A stretch of 64,000 nucleotides of DNA, taken from contig NZ_JAPQES010000001.1 in the NCBI RefSeq assembly GCF_026735165.1, forward strand, positions 558,001-622,000. Direction: 5' to 3'. The notes beneath the pieces were generated by a model. It searched no databases. It was given only the letters and a program-made list of their open reading frames with translations, and had not been told where the DNA came from. This DNA is from Clostridium ganghwense. GTDB lineage: Bacteria > Bacillota > Clostridia > Clostridiales > Clostridiaceae. A program made the position numbers and the translations under genes. Of this stretch, positions 48,035-56,769 are shown piece by piece (positions within the stretch are counted from its first letter, which is position 1; each line of letters begins with the position of its first letter).

Positions 48035-48619
48035 CTAACTATTCATACATTTACTTATTTCTTTATTTTCATATTCATCCATTTTTATTATATTGGAACT
48101 TCTCTTTACTACTTTACCTGGTATTCCAACTACTGTTGAATTTTCTGGTACCTCTTTAAGCACTACTGAATTTGCTCCTATCTTTGAATTATCTCCTATG
48201 AATATAGGCCCAAGAACTTTGGCTCCAGAACCAATAATAACATTGTTTCCAACAGTAGGATGTCTTTTCCCTGTCTCCTTACCAGTTCCCCCTAATGTAA
48301 CGCCATGATATAGAGTAACATTATCTCCAATCTCTGCTGTTTCTCCAATTACTACACCCATCCCATGGTCTATGAAAAATCCCTTACCAATTTTAGCACC
48401 AGGATGTATTTCTATTCCTGTGAAAAATCTTCCTAATTGTGATATTAGTCTAGCTAAGAAAAATAATTTTTTATTATATAATACATGAGCTATTCTATAA
48501 AATATTATTACATGTACTACAGGATATAAAATTATTACTTCTAAGCTGTTTCTAGCTGCTGGATCATTTTTAACTATATTGTCTATATCGTATTTTAGTG
48601 TTTTAAAAAATTTAAGCAT
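48035..48619 (-). CDS. cysE: Serine O-acetyltransferase
   Basis: A 194-residue left-handed beta-helix enzyme making O-acetylserine, the precursor of cysteine. The N-terminal helical part is short, as in Gram-positive CysE. Hexapeptide repeats run from about 70 to 165, with the signatures [39 protein letters not shown] and [20 protein letters not shown]. The gene sits behind a T-box leader, so expression should rise when a charged tRNA, most likely tRNA-Cys, is short. Confidence 0.95.
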   Translation of the reverse strand: MLKFFKTLKYDIDNIVKNDPAARNSLEVIILYPVVHVIIFYRIAHVLYNKKLFFLARLISQLGRFFTGIEIHPGAKIGKGFFIDHGMGVVIGETAEIGDNVTLYHGVTLGGTGKETGKRHPTVGNNVIIGSGAKVLGPIFIGDNSKIGANSVVLKEVPENSTVVGIPGKVVKRSSNIIKMDEYENKEISKCMNS

Positions 48620-48667
48620 TTTTCTCCCTCCATAAAATTAATTAAGCTTTAATTTAAATTTATATAT

Positions 48668-48985
48668 AAAAAAAGCCTTGTCTCTATACTTATAGAGACA
48701 AAGCTATACTCTGCGGTTCCACTCTAATTGGATACATATATCCCAACTTATTTTCAAGCACTGTTCAATTAACTATCCACTATCAATCTTTAAGTATCAA
48801 TTGAATGAATGCTCTATCACTATAACGGGTGAACCCGCTGCAGCCTACTATTATATTTCGGTGCAAAACTCCAAAGGGCACTTCACATAAACTCAATATA
48901 GAAATCTCACAGCTTTTGATTTCCTCTCTGAATATCTAATTTACGCTACTTTCCTTCTTCTCAGCATTTCTTACTATTTTACTAT
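48668..48985 (-). promoter_or_regulatory. T-box leader of cysE
   Basis: On the minus strand this leader ends about 50 nt before cysE. It contains the T-box core AGAGTGGAACCGCAG (plus 48711-48725), which carries the UGGA/ACC bulge that pairs with the tRNA acceptor end. An intrinsic terminator follows (TTGTCTCTATA pairing with TATAGAGACAA, then seven T, plus 48668-48703). Upstream lies a stem I region with GAAATC/GATTTC arms. A UGC (Cys) triplet at plus 48878-48880 is a candidate specifier codon, fitting cysE control; the exact specifier position is tentative. It fills most of the gene-free 48620-49068. Confidence 0.9.
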
Positions 48986-49068
48986 GAATTATACTTTTAT
49001 TATATGAACTTAAGAAAAGATTGTCAACCATTTTATCCAAAGTATTTTTTTACTTTATTGGAACTTAC

Positions 49069-49782
49069 CTACCTGCAAAACCTATGTTTACCTATAACTT
49101 TGATAAGTGGCCTAGACCAAATCCATGCGCTAGTTGCTGTTACCGGATTAAAATAGTATATTGCTCCTCCAGATGGATCCCATCCATTTAAAGCATCTCT
49201 TGCAGCTTTAATTGAATTCGGCTTCATTTCTGCATGTACCTGCCCATCAACTATAGCAGTAAAAGCTCCTGGTTGATATATAACTCCCGCAATAGTCGAT
49301 GGAAATTTAGGATTTCTAACTCTATTTAAAATCACAGCTCCTACAGCAACTTGACCTTCGTAAGGTTCTCCTCTTGCTTCTCCATTAATAAGTCTAGCAA
49401 GCAGATTAACATCTTTATCATTGTATGCTGAACTTGATGAAGGTCTTGACTCTGGATTGATTTTATTAGGATTTATTCCTAAAGCACCTAAAGTTTGATT
49501 TCCTACTATTCCGTCAACGATAAGCCCATTTTTTCTTTGAAAATATTTAACTGATGTATAAGTCTGATACCCATATATACCATCTATACCTTTTGTATAA
49601 TATCCCCATCTTTTTAATTTAGTCTGAATTTCTTTAACTACTTCTCCTTTAGAACCATACCTATAGCTTACAGTATCTATAACATTAAAATAAGGATAAA
49701 TACATTCTGTTACAGTACCATATGTAAGTAATAATGCCATTACTAGAACACTTATTCTTTTAAGTCCTAGTTTATTCCTCAT
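49069..49782 (-). CDS. sleB: Spore cortex-lytic enzyme SleB
   Basis: A 237-residue germination enzyme, a lytic transglycosylase acting on cortex muramic lactam peptidoglycan. An N-terminal signal/anchor helix (about 8-28) leads to a PG_binding_1 domain (about 42-100, YGSKGEVVKEIQTKLKRWGY, YGYQTYTSVKYFQRKNGL). A Ser-rich linker leads to the Hydrolase_2 domain (about 125-237, with the catalytic Glu in LINGEARGEPYEGQVAVGAV and WDPSGGAIYYFNP). The usual partner gene ypeB is not next to it here. Good direct evidence for sporulation. Confidence 0.94.
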   Translation of the reverse strand: MRNKLGLKRISVLVMALLLTYGTVTECIYPYFNVIDTVSYRYGSKGEVVKEIQTKLKRWGYYTKGIDGIYGYQTYTSVKYFQRKNGLIVDGIVGNQTLGALGINPNKINPESRPSSSSAYNDKDVNLLARLINGEARGEPYEGQVAVGAVILNRVRNPKFPSTIAGVIYQPGAFTAIVDGQVHAEMKPNSIKAARDALNGWDPSGGAIYYFNPVTATSAWIWSRPLIKVIGKHRFCR

Positions 49783-49865
49783 TTATAGTCACACCTCCAA
49801 AATAAATATAGTCATATTGCTATACTTATTTTGTGCAACTTTTATAAAAATACACTCAATAAATT

Positions 49866-49934
49866 AAGTGGAGAATTTAAAATTAATAGTGAAAAATAAT
49901 AATATTTTCACTCTCAACTCTTAATTCTCCACTT
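49866..49934. repeat. Long interspersed-type hairpin
   Basis: AAGTGGAGAATT pairs with AATTCTCCACTT, and inside it AGTGAAAA pairs with TTTTCACT, giving a hairpin of about 69 nt. Sequence words such as CAACTCTTAATTCTCCAC recall the two hairpins at 51251 and 51666. It lies 13 bp past the stop of the MgtE-N/CBS gene and may act as its terminator. Confidence 0.6.
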
Positions 49935-49946
49935 TCAAATTCTCTT

Positions 49947-51209
49947 TTAAACCGCTTTTTTAAATTTTTTCTTTAATTTCTCCGAAAAAACCTCTTCTAT
50001 TATATCATTTATAATAACTATTCCCTGTAACTTTTCTTCGTTATCTATAACAGGAATTGTTATAAGATCATATTTGATAAATTTTGTAATAGCAGTTTCT
50101 AAATTTTCATCATCAAATAATTTTATAATTTCCCGTTTCATAATATCTTTTAACTTTGAATTAGGATCTGCCAAACCTAGTTCAAAGAAGGATACCACAC
50201 CTTGCAGCTTTTCATGTTGATCTACTATATAGATATAATGTGATATCTTTTCTTCAGGTTTTATTTCCTTTAAAAGCTCTAAAGTCTCTGCTGCTGTTAT
50301 ATTTACATTAAAAGCCACATAATCCGTATTCATTATACTTCCTACAGCTTCATCCTCATATTGCATAAGATCTCTAACTTTTTCTTCATCCTCTGTTTCT
50401 AAATTTACAAGAAACTTTTCAGCAGTTTCTTCGTCTAGTTCTTCTAAAATATCTGCTATTTCATCATTTGACATATTATTTAAAATCTCTGATACTTTAG
50501 ATTGATTCATAGTTTCTAGTATATCTGCTTGAATTTCTGGGTCGATTTCTTCAAAAGTATCTGCAGCTAAATGTTCATCCAAACTCTCTAATATCTTATT
50601 TCTGTATTTTAAATCCACTTCCTCTAAAATATCAGCAATATCCGCTGGGTGTAGTTCAGATATCTTTCTGTAAGGTACCGCAATCTTCAAACTATCCTCT
50701 ACCATTTCTAGAGACTCAACATCATCCCACATTATGACTTTATCTTGCGGTTGTTTATTCAATAGTTTAAAGAAAACTTTAATAAATTTCTCTAAATTAT
50801 ACCTTCTACTTAAAGCTAAAAATCCTGTTTCAACAGCTATTACTCTAATTTCTCCAGAAATATCAGCTATTCTTAAATCATTAACTCTTACCACTTTTTT
50901 GCCATTAACGTCTACGATTTGTTTGTCTAGTAAGTGCTTAGATAAAAGATAAGAATATGCTCTTGGGATTATATCCTTGACCATTCTAACTTTTATATAT
51001 ATCTTACCATTATCGTCATAGAATTTAATATTACGAAATTCATAGTTATTAACTTCACTACCTTTTTTAATCTTGTATCCTATGGCTTTAGGATATCCAT
51101 TACCAGTGGTTACATATATGTCACTTAATTTTCCTATGCAGTCGTCATATTCATCGTAAACATTTCTATGAAGTACTTCACTTAAATAGAAACTATTTAG
51201 CTTTTTCAT
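49947..51209 (-). CDS. PRC-barrel / MgtE-N / CBS protein lacking a channel domain
   Basis: A 420-residue soluble protein. Residues about 1-75 resemble a PRC-barrel (SFYLSEVLHRNVYDEYDD). Residues about 175-280 are an MgtE intracellular N domain with leucine-rich helical repeats (ELHPADIADILEEVD, MSNDEIADILEELDEETAEKFL). Residues about 285-410 are a CBS pair (MQYEDEAVGSIMNTDYVAF, IPVIDNEEKLQGIVIINDI). The five membrane helices of the MgtE Mg channel are missing, so it is likely a cation- or nucleotide-sensing regulator, not a transporter. GGGAGG precedes the ATG. Its 5' leader (51210-51545) holds a small reading frame, a terminator-like hairpin and a promoter. Confidence 0.85.
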   Translation of the reverse strand: MKKLNSFYLSEVLHRNVYDEYDDCIGKLSDIYVTTGNGYPKAIGYKIKKGSEVNNYEFRNIKFYDDNGKIYIKVRMVKDIIPRAYSYLLSKHLLDKQIVDVNGKKVVRVNDLRIADISGEIRVIAVETGFLALSRRYNLEKFIKVFFKLLNKQPQDKVIMWDDVESLEMVEDSLKIAVPYRKISELHPADIADILEEVDLKYRNKILESLDEHLAADTFEEIDPEIQADILETMNQSKVSEILNNMSNDEIADILEELDEETAEKFLVNLETEDEEKVRDLMQYEDEAVGSIMNTDYVAFNVNITAAETLELLKEIKPEEKISHYIYIVDQHEKLQGVVSFFELGLADPNSKLKDIMKREIIKLFDDENLETAITKFIKYDLITIPVIDNEEKLQGIVIINDIIEEVFSEKLKKKFKKAV

Positions 51210-51250
51210 GGATATTCCTCCCTTAATATATAGAGAAAACCCATAAACAA

Positions 51251-51336
51251 GTTAACAATTAAAAGTTGACAATTGACAGCTATTTATACTTTTAATTAAA
51301 TTCCTAACTATCAACTCTCAACTTTCAACTGTTAAC
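51251..51336. repeat. Long imperfect hairpin in the MgtE-N/CBS leader
   Basis: GTTAACA pairs with TGTTAAC, AAGTTGA with TCAACTT and TTGACAG with CTATCAA, giving an imperfect hairpin of about 86 nt. It is built from short repeated words (TCAACT, AGTTGA). Such repeats are scattered in clostridial intergenic regions. Here it overlaps the end of the 31-codon leader frame and lies just before the MgtE-N/CBS ribosome site. Confidence 0.65.
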
Positions 51337-51413
51337 TCAAAATAGCTTTCTCTATATATATTATTCAATTTTAAAATATTATTGGATCTCCTACTAAGGG
51401 GATCACCTTCCAT
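51318..51413 (-). CDS. Putative 31-residue leader peptide MEGDPLSRR...
   Basis: A small frame in the 5' leader of the MgtE-N/CBS gene. AAAAGAGGTG lies 7 nt before its ATG, as good a ribosome site as the real genes have. It begins MEGDPLSRRSNNILKLNN and ends TVES. An acidic-Gly-Asp-Pro start followed by two Arg recalls the enterobacterial MgtL peptide ([17 protein letters not shown]), whose acidic/Pro start destabilises ribosomes at low Mg. The downstream gene carries an MgtE Mg-sensing domain. Translation is not proven; it may be chance, and the likeness is by eye. Confidence 0.45.
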   Translation of the reverse strand: MEGDPLSRRSNNILKLNNIYRESYFELTVES

Positions 51414-51432
51414 TAACTGTCACCTCTTTTCA

Positions 51433-51459
51433 AAATAAAAAAGCCTTTTGGGGCTCATC
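51433..51459 (-). terminator. Terminator-like hairpin in the MgtE-N/CBS leader
   Basis: On the minus strand, GAGCC pairs with GGCTT around CCAAAA and is followed by TTTTTATTTT. It lies between the likely promoter and the leader frame, about 90 nt into the transcript, so it could be an attenuator. The stem is short (five pairs). Confidence 0.5.
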
Positions 51460-51536
51460 TTAATATTAAAATCAACTCTGTTTTAACTACATAAAGTTTT
51501 TACAAATACCATCTAAATTTTATCTCTTCACTATAA

Positions 51537-51564
51537 ATTATATTACAGTTTATTCAAAATGCAA
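51537..51564 (-). promoter_or_regulatory. Sigma-A-type promoter for the MgtE-N/CBS leader
   Basis: On the minus strand, TTGCAT (51564-51559) and a perfect TATAAT (51542-51537) are 16 bp apart. Transcription would start near 51530, giving a leader of about 320 nt before the MgtE-N/CBS start codon at 51209. Confidence 0.65.
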
Positions 51565-51665
51565 CTGTATTTAAGCAAATTACTTAAAATTATTTACTTA
51601 GAATAAAATATATCTATATTATATGATTTTGCTATATAATATGAGAATATTACGAAGAAATATTC

Positions 51666-51755
51666 AGTTGACAATTAACGTTAACAGTGATGGAGGTTTT
51701 TCTTATAGAAAAACTTAAACTTAAACTATCACCTGGCCTCTGTCAACTTTTAACT
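51666..51755. repeat. Imperfect hairpin repeat upstream of the YgiQ-like gene
   Basis: Outer arms AGTT/AACT and GTTAACAG/CTGTCAAC flank an inner TTTTTC/GAAAAA hairpin. Words such as AGTTGACAATTAAC match the hairpin at 51251-51336. It lies about 90 bp before the YgiQ-like gene and probably belongs to the same repeat family. Confidence 0.5.
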
Positions 51756-51844
51756 AAGTAATGTCGCTTCTCACCATTATTCTATTGTTTATATTTTAAG
51801 CTCATTATGTTAATATTATTACTAGATTTGGAGGGATACTTTTT

Positions 51845-53764
51845 ATGAAATTAAACACAAAATTTTTGCCTACAAGTAAGAAAGATTTAAAAGAAAGAAA
51901 TATAGAACAATTAGATTTTATTATAATAACCGGTGACGCATATGTTGATCATCCTTCCTTTGGTACTGCAATAATAGGACGCACCTTAGAAAATGAAGGC
52001 TTTTCAGTTGGTATAATCTCCCAACCTAATTGGCATGATGTAGAGGCTTTTAGAATTCTAGGAAAACCTAAATACGGTTTTCTTATAAACTCTGGTAATA
52101 TGGATTCAATGGTAAATCACTATACTGCTTCTAAAAAGAAACGAAGCACAGATTTGTTTTCACCAGGTGGTGAAACAGGCCATAGACCAGATAGAGCTAT
52201 TATTGTATACTGCAACAAAGCCCGTGAAGCCTACAAAGGAGTCCCCTTAATAATAGGGGGAATTGAAGCTAGTCTTAGACGTTTTGTTCACTACGATTAT
52301 TGGGATAATAAACTTAGACGAAGTATTTTAATAGACTCTAAAGCTGATTTATTAATTTATGGAATGGGCGAAAAAACCGTTACTCAAGTAGCTAATTTGT
52401 TAAAATATGGTATGGATATAAAAAATATAACCAATGTTACAGGAACAGTTTTTACAACAAAAGATTTAGATAATATAAATAACTATATAGAAGCTCCTTC
52501 TTTTGAAGAGTGTGTTGATAGTAAAAAAGCTTATGGTGAAAGCTTCAAATTAGAATACTTTGAACAAGATAGCATAAATGGACGCAATATTATTCAAAAA
52601 CATGGTGATAGATATATAGTTCAAAATAAACCTCAAGAAACATTGTCAGAAGATGAAATGGATATTGTTTATAATCTACCATATACTAGAACATACCATC
52701 CTATATATGAACCAAAAGGCGGTATACCTGCTATTAGGGAAATCAAGTTTTCCATAACAAGCCAAAGAGGATGCTTTGGTGGATGTTCATTCTGTGCTCT
52801 TAATTTCCATCAAGGAAGAACTATTCAGCACAGAAGTCAAGAATCTATAATAGAAGAAGCTAAATTATTAACAACCTTAGATGATTTCAAAGGATATATT
52901 CACGATGTTGGTGGTCCTACTGCAAATTTCAGACATAGAGCCTGCGAAAGTCAAAAAGAAAGAGGAGTATGTAAAAATAAACAGTGTCTTTTCCCTAAAC
53001 CTTGTAAGAATCTAAAGGTAAACCATAGAGAATATTTAAGTTTACTTAGAAAACTAAGAAAATTACCTAAAATTAAAAAAATCTTTATTCGTTCTGGTAT
53101 ACGTTTTGACTATCTTATAGAAGATAAGGATGATACTTTCTTTAGAGAATTATGCGAGCATCATATAAGTGGTCAATTAAAAGTTGCTCCTGAACACATA
53201 AACGATAAAGTACTTAGACAAATGGGAAAACCTAAAAATGAAGTATATGAAAAATTCCAAAAAAAATATTATGAAATAAATAAAAAACTAGATAAAAAAC
53301 AGTTTTTAGTTCCTTATTTAATGTCAAGTCATCCAGGAAGTGATTTAAAAGTTGCAATTGATTTAGCTCTTTATATAAAAAATATGGGACATATTCCTGA
53401 ACAAGTTCAAGATTTCTATCCTACTCCTGGAAGTCTTTCAACAACAATGTACTATACAGGTATAAATCCTATTACAGGAGAAAAAGTATATGTACCAAAA
53501 ACCTTTGAAGAAAAATCAATGCAAAGAGCTCTTCTTCAATTTAATAAACCTGAAAACTATAACTTAGTAAAAAAAGCTCTTATAAAAGCTCATAGAGAAG
53601 ATTTGATTGGTTCTGGAAAAAACTGTTTAATTCCATCATTTCCTTCTAAAGGAAAAGCTAAAAAAACTAAAAATAAAAATAGTAAACTTAACACACAAAA
53701 TAAACCTAATACTAAAAATAAACCTGATACTAAAAATAAAAAAAGAACTAAAAAAATCAGATAG
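51845..53764 (+). CDS. YgiQ-family radical SAM protein
   Basis: A 639-residue radical SAM protein. An N-terminal domain (about 1-280) resembles a B12-binding fold ([39 protein letters not shown]). The radical SAM core carries the cluster motif CFGGCSFC near residues 311-318. A C-terminal part includes the Cys-rich [12 protein letters not shown] near 379-390, and the Lys/Asn-rich tail (last 40 residues) is low complexity. Conserved across bacteria (UPF0313), with no established reaction. A TTTGGAGGG ribosome site precedes the ATG. Monocistronic with a strong terminator overlapping its stop. Confidence 0.92.
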   Translation: MKLNTKFLPTSKKDLKERNIEQLDFIIITGDAYVDHPSFGTAIIGRTLENEGFSVGIISQPNWHDVEAFRILGKPKYGFLINSGNMDSMVNHYTASKKKRSTDLFSPGGETGHRPDRAIIVYCNKAREAYKGVPLIIGGIEASLRRFVHYDYWDNKLRRSILIDSKADLLIYGMGEKTVTQVANLLKYGMDIKNITNVTGTVFTTKDLDNINNYIEAPSFEECVDSKKAYGESFKLEYFEQDSINGRNIIQKHGDRYIVQNKPQETLSEDEMDIVYNLPYTRTYHPIYEPKGGIPAIREIKFSITSQRGCFGGCSFCALNFHQGRTIQHRSQESIIEEAKLLTTLDDFKGYIHDVGGPTANFRHRACESQKERGVCKNKQCLFPKPCKNLKVNHREYLSLLRKLRKLPKIKKIFIRSGIRFDYLIEDKDDTFFRELCEHHISGQLKVAPEHINDKVLRQMGKPKNEVYEKFQKKYYEINKKLDKKQFLVPYLMSSHPGSDLKVAIDLALYIKNMGHIPEQVQDFYPTPGSLSTTMYYTGINPITGEKVYVPKTFEEKSMQRALLQFNKPENYNLVKKALIKAHREDLIGSGKNCLIPSFPSKGKAKKTKNKNSKLNTQNKPNTKNKPDTKNKKRTKKIR

Positions 53765-53787
53765 AAAATTTTCTATCTGATTTTTTT
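53751..53787. terminator. Bidirectional terminator between the YgiQ-like gene and 53773-54420
   Basis: AAAAAATCAGATAGAAAA pairs perfectly with TTTTCTATCTGATTTTTT, an 18-bp stem with A and T tracts on both sides. It covers the stop codons of both convergent genes. Confidence 0.92.
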
Positions 53788-54420
53788 TAATTTACTTAGT
53801 ACATAATTTAAAGTTAACATCCATAGTATATCACTTATAACTATATTCACAAATATCCATTTTCCTATAAAAAACAACATGGTTTCAATTATTAAAAAAA
53901 TAGCAGAAAGTATAAATAAGATAATCCCTTTCTTATCTATATTTTTTTTATAAAATTTTACTCCTAAAATTACTAAAAACACATTAACGAGCATATAAGC
54001 TATATATACATATGATGCTTGTATAATTTCCATAAAATATCCATTGTATCTATCAACCTTTAAACTAACAGGATATTTATAGATAAAAAAGATATAAATA
54101 CCCGCTAATACAGCACTAATAAAAAATATATAAGAAAAGTTAATTTTATCATTTCTTATTAATATATAAAGTGTAATGAATGCTGCTATAGGTATACATA
54201 TAAAATTGAAAAAATACAGTGGTTTCAATAAATATAAATAGCTCATATTTTGTACTAAAAACATTAAAATCATTACTAAATATCTCAATGTCATTCCTAT
54301 TAAAAGAATGGTACATAGAATTTTTATTTTAGTAGGTGACTGTTTATTATTTTTCTTAAAAACCTCATATATTACAATTAACATAAATAATAACAATAAA
54401 AAATAAATATACCCTTTCAA
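53773..54420 (-). CDS. Membrane protein of unknown function
   Basis: A 215-residue, very hydrophobic protein with about seven predicted membrane spans from residue 3 to 205 and short charged loops (KKNNKQSPTK, KVDRYNGYF). I see no known family motif. The layout of spans and short loops loosely recalls 7TM sensor input modules, but no output domain follows. It follows the lipid kinase gene on the same strand with a 67-bp gap, so it may share its transcript. Its last codons run into the terminator. Confidence 0.65.
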   Translation of the reverse strand: MKGYIYFLLLLFMLIVIYEVFKKNNKQSPTKIKILCTILLIGMTLRYLVMILMFLVQNMSYLYLLKPLYFFNFICIPIAAFITLYILIRNDKINFSYIFFISAVLAGIYIFFIYKYPVSLKVDRYNGYFMEIIQASYVYIAYMLVNVFLVILGVKFYKKNIDKKGIILFILSAIFLIIETMLFFIGKWIFVNIVISDILWMLTLNYVLSKLKKIR

Positions 54421-54487
54421 ATTATCTTCTCCATTAAATTGTTGTTACTTATAATTATTGCATTATATATATAATTATTCTTACTTT

Positions 54488-55378
54488 TTAATTTTTGCGT
54501 TTAACTCCTAAAACTTTTAATCCTCCCTTTATACATTCTACTTTTAAAGGAAAATCCGGACCTCTTTCGCCATCAATATCTGTAACAATATTTTCATGGC
54601 ATTCTATTTCAAGTTTATCAGTTTTAAAATAAATTAAACCCTTAAAATCTTCTAAATGCTCACTTCTTAACATTTTAACAAACAATGTTATTATATCCTT
54701 TATCATTCCAGCTTTTATTATAATTACATCTAATAAACCATCTGCAACATCAGCTTTATATGCAAATTTAAAATTTCCTGCTGTTTGACCATTAAATATA
54801 AACATTAAATACATATCACCATCAAAAACCATATTTGAAGAATCGACTTTTATTTTAAGCTTTCTAAAATTAGGTATTTGCTCAATTCCTTTAACATAGT
54901 AAGCAAGCTTTCCCATAGTATTTTTTAGGTTTACATCTGTTTTTTGGGATACATCAGTAAACAGTCCTGTGCTAGCTACATTTATGAAATACTTATCATT
55001 AATTTTTCCTAAATCTAAACTTTCAACATCACTTTGTAATATTTGTTCACAAGCTTCCTCTACATTTATAGGTATACCTATAAATTTAGCGAAATCATTT
55101 GCTGTTCCTACAGGAAGTATTGCAATAGGAAGATCAATATTCATTTCTTTCATTATGTTTACAACATTATCTGCAGTACCATCTCCTCCAGCTATAAGTA
55201 TATATTTATAAGTTTCATCTATATCTCTAAAAGCATCACTAAGTTGATAATCTTTGCTTATTCTAAAAGGTACAACAAGATAGTCATATTTTTGATGTAT
55301 CTTAATTACTGTATCAATATCATCTAATATAGTATTTTCTCCCGAAAATGGATTATATATAAACTTAACTTTATTCAT
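54488..55378 (-). CDS. YegS/DgkB-like lipid kinase
   Basis: A 296-residue diacylglycerol-kinase-fold protein. The N-terminal catalytic domain shows FIYNPFSG near residues 5-12, the nucleotide motif IAGGDGTADNVVN near 62-74 and ILPVGTANDFAKFIG near 86-100. The C-terminal beta domain has GDMYLMFIFNGQTAGNFKFA and DGLLDVIIIKAG. Likely phosphorylates diacylglycerol or a related lipid at the membrane face. GGAGG precedes the ATG. Confidence 0.92.
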   Translation of the reverse strand: MNKVKFIYNPFSGENTILDDIDTVIKIHQKYDYLVVPFRISKDYQLSDAFRDIDETYKYILIAGGDGTADNVVNIMKEMNIDLPIAILPVGTANDFAKFIGIPINVEEACEQILQSDVESLDLGKINDKYFINVASTGLFTDVSQKTDVNLKNTMGKLAYYVKGIEQIPNFRKLKIKVDSSNMVFDGDMYLMFIFNGQTAGNFKFAYKADVADGLLDVIIIKAGMIKDIITLFVKMLRSEHLEDFKGLIYFKTDKLEIECHENIVTDIDGERGPDFPLKVECIKGGLKVLGVKRKN

Positions 55379-55544
55379 GTTTTCCTCCTGCTTAGGCTAA
55401 ACGTATTTTTAAAATTTAACATAATTTAGTTTATTATACCTCCAACTATATGTAATTGACAACTTAATATAGTACAAACTTTATACACTTAATTATTGCA
55501 AACAAAATTTATAAGTATTTTATAAATATTTATAATAAATTAAA

Positions 55545-55586
55545 ATGAAGGACAGTAATTATATTTAGTATATCACTGTCCCTTTT
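55545..55586 (-). terminator. Terminator after the CBS gene
   Basis: GGACAGT and ACTGTCC pair around an 18-nt loop; on the minus strand TTCATTTTAATTT follows. It lies 53 bp past the CBS gene stop. The plus strand also ends in CCTTTTT, but no plus-strand gene reads into it. Confidence 0.65.
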
Positions 55587-55638
55587 TAATTAAACTATTT
55601 TATTTTTTTATATTTACATAGCTGATTTTTTCTTCTTT

Positions 55639-56067
55639 TTATAAAGTTGGACTGCATGGTTCTGAAATATCTGTTAGTGCTCCTTCTGCTTCATTTGAAA
55701 GATGTGGTTCAACTGCTAAATCTCCTAAAGATACAACACCAACCAACTTATTATTTTCTACTATAGGAAGTCTTCTAATTTGTCTTTCACTCATTATTCT
55801 TGCAGCATCATGAATATCCATATCTGGTGTACCTAAAACTGGATTTGAACTCATTACACTTCTAACCTTCTCAGTATTTACATTATGTCCTTCTGCTGCG
55901 GATCTAAGTGTAACATCTCTATCTGTTAATATTCCTATAACTTCTTCTCCATTACATACAGGTACAGAACCTATATCATATTCTTTCATAAGTTGAGCCG
56001 CACGTTCTACAGAATCATCAGGATTTATGCTTGCCACAGTTTTAGTCATTATATCTTTAATCTTCAT
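55639..56067 (-). CDS. CBS-pair protein
   Basis: A 142-residue cytoplasmic protein made of two CBS motifs: DIMTKTVASINPDDSVERAA / IGSVPVCNGEEVIGILTDRD, then VMSSNPVLGTPDMDIHDAA / IRRLPIVENNKLVGVVSLGD. Such stand-alone pairs usually bind adenine nucleotides and sense energy state. The start at 56067 has AAGGAGGTG upstream; the frame opens ten codons earlier without one. Monocistronic. Confidence 0.9.
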   Translation of the reverse strand: MKIKDIMTKTVASINPDDSVERAAQLMKEYDIGSVPVCNGEEVIGILTDRDVTLRSAAEGHNVNTEKVRSVMSSNPVLGTPDMDIHDAARIMSERQIRRLPIVENNKLVGVVSLGDLAVEPHLSNEAEGALTDISEPCSPTL

Positions 56068-56225
56068 ACAAAACACCTCCTTAATTATTTTGTCCAAAAT
56101 ATATACTTTATATTTATTAATTTTTTAAAAATTTTATTTTTGCTCTTAATTATTTGTTTAAAATACGATATAATATTGTAGATAAGTATTTTTTTTATGG
56201 AATAATATTTAGGAGTGATATTTCA

Positions 56226-56747
56226 ATGGCAAAAATAGCAAAAAATGCACTGCCAAATCTCTTTACTTTAGGTAATCTTGCATGTGGATTAATCTCATTG
56301 ATAATGACATTTAAGGGCGATTACAGATTAGCTTGTATTTTTATATTATTAGCAGGTATTATGGATAGATATGATGGTCGTATTGCTAGATATTTAAATG
56401 TGTCCAGCGATCTTGGAAAAGAATTAGATTCATTAGCAGACCTTGTGTCTTTTGGAGTTGCACCGGCACTTTTAATCTTTAATTTATATAATTTTATGGA
56501 TTTAGGGCTTACTGGTTATTTATTAGTTTTAATATTTCCTTTATGCGGTGCATATAGACTCGCTCGATATAATTGTACAAACTTTGACGGAGAGTTTATG
56601 GGTATTCCTATTACTGCTGCAGGAATGTTCATGGCATTATATGCTTTTTTAACTCTTAGTAACACATTGCATATTGTTAGAACAGGATTAATTATGATTT
56701 TATTATCTTATCTTATGATTAGTAAAGTAAAGATAAAAAAAGTGTGA
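56226..56747 (+). CDS. pssA: CDP-diacylglycerol-serine O-phosphatidyltransferase
   Basis: A 173-residue membrane enzyme making phosphatidylserine. The CDP-alcohol phosphotransferase motif D-G-x2-A-R-x8-G-x3-D-x3-D is complete: DGRIARYLN near residues 48-56, then DLGKELDSLAD. About five to six membrane spans. I start at 56226, where TAGGAGTG precedes an ATG whose product begins MAKIAKNALPNLFTLGNLACG; an in-frame ATG 24 codons upstream has no ribosome site. Confidence 0.93.
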   Translation: MAKIAKNALPNLFTLGNLACGLISLIMTFKGDYRLACIFILLAGIMDRYDGRIARYLNVSSDLGKELDSLADLVSFGVAPALLIFNLYNFMDLGLTGYLLVLIFPLCGAYRLARYNCTNFDGEFMGIPITAAGMFMALYAFLTLSNTLHIVRTGLIMILLSYLMISKVKIKKV

Positions 56748-56769
56748 TATTTTATCACACTTTTTTTAT
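56735..56769. terminator. Bidirectional terminator after pssA
   Basis: AAAAAAAGTGTGATA pairs with TATCACACTTTTTTT, overlapping the pssA stop and abutting the convergent gene's stop at 56766. Confidence 0.9.

Noticed and set aside
51210-51540. M-box Mg riboswitch before the MgtE-N/CBS gene
   Set aside because: The gene type invites it, but the leader lacks the conserved M-box sequence blocks. What is there is a short hairpin, a small frame and a repeat-like hairpin.
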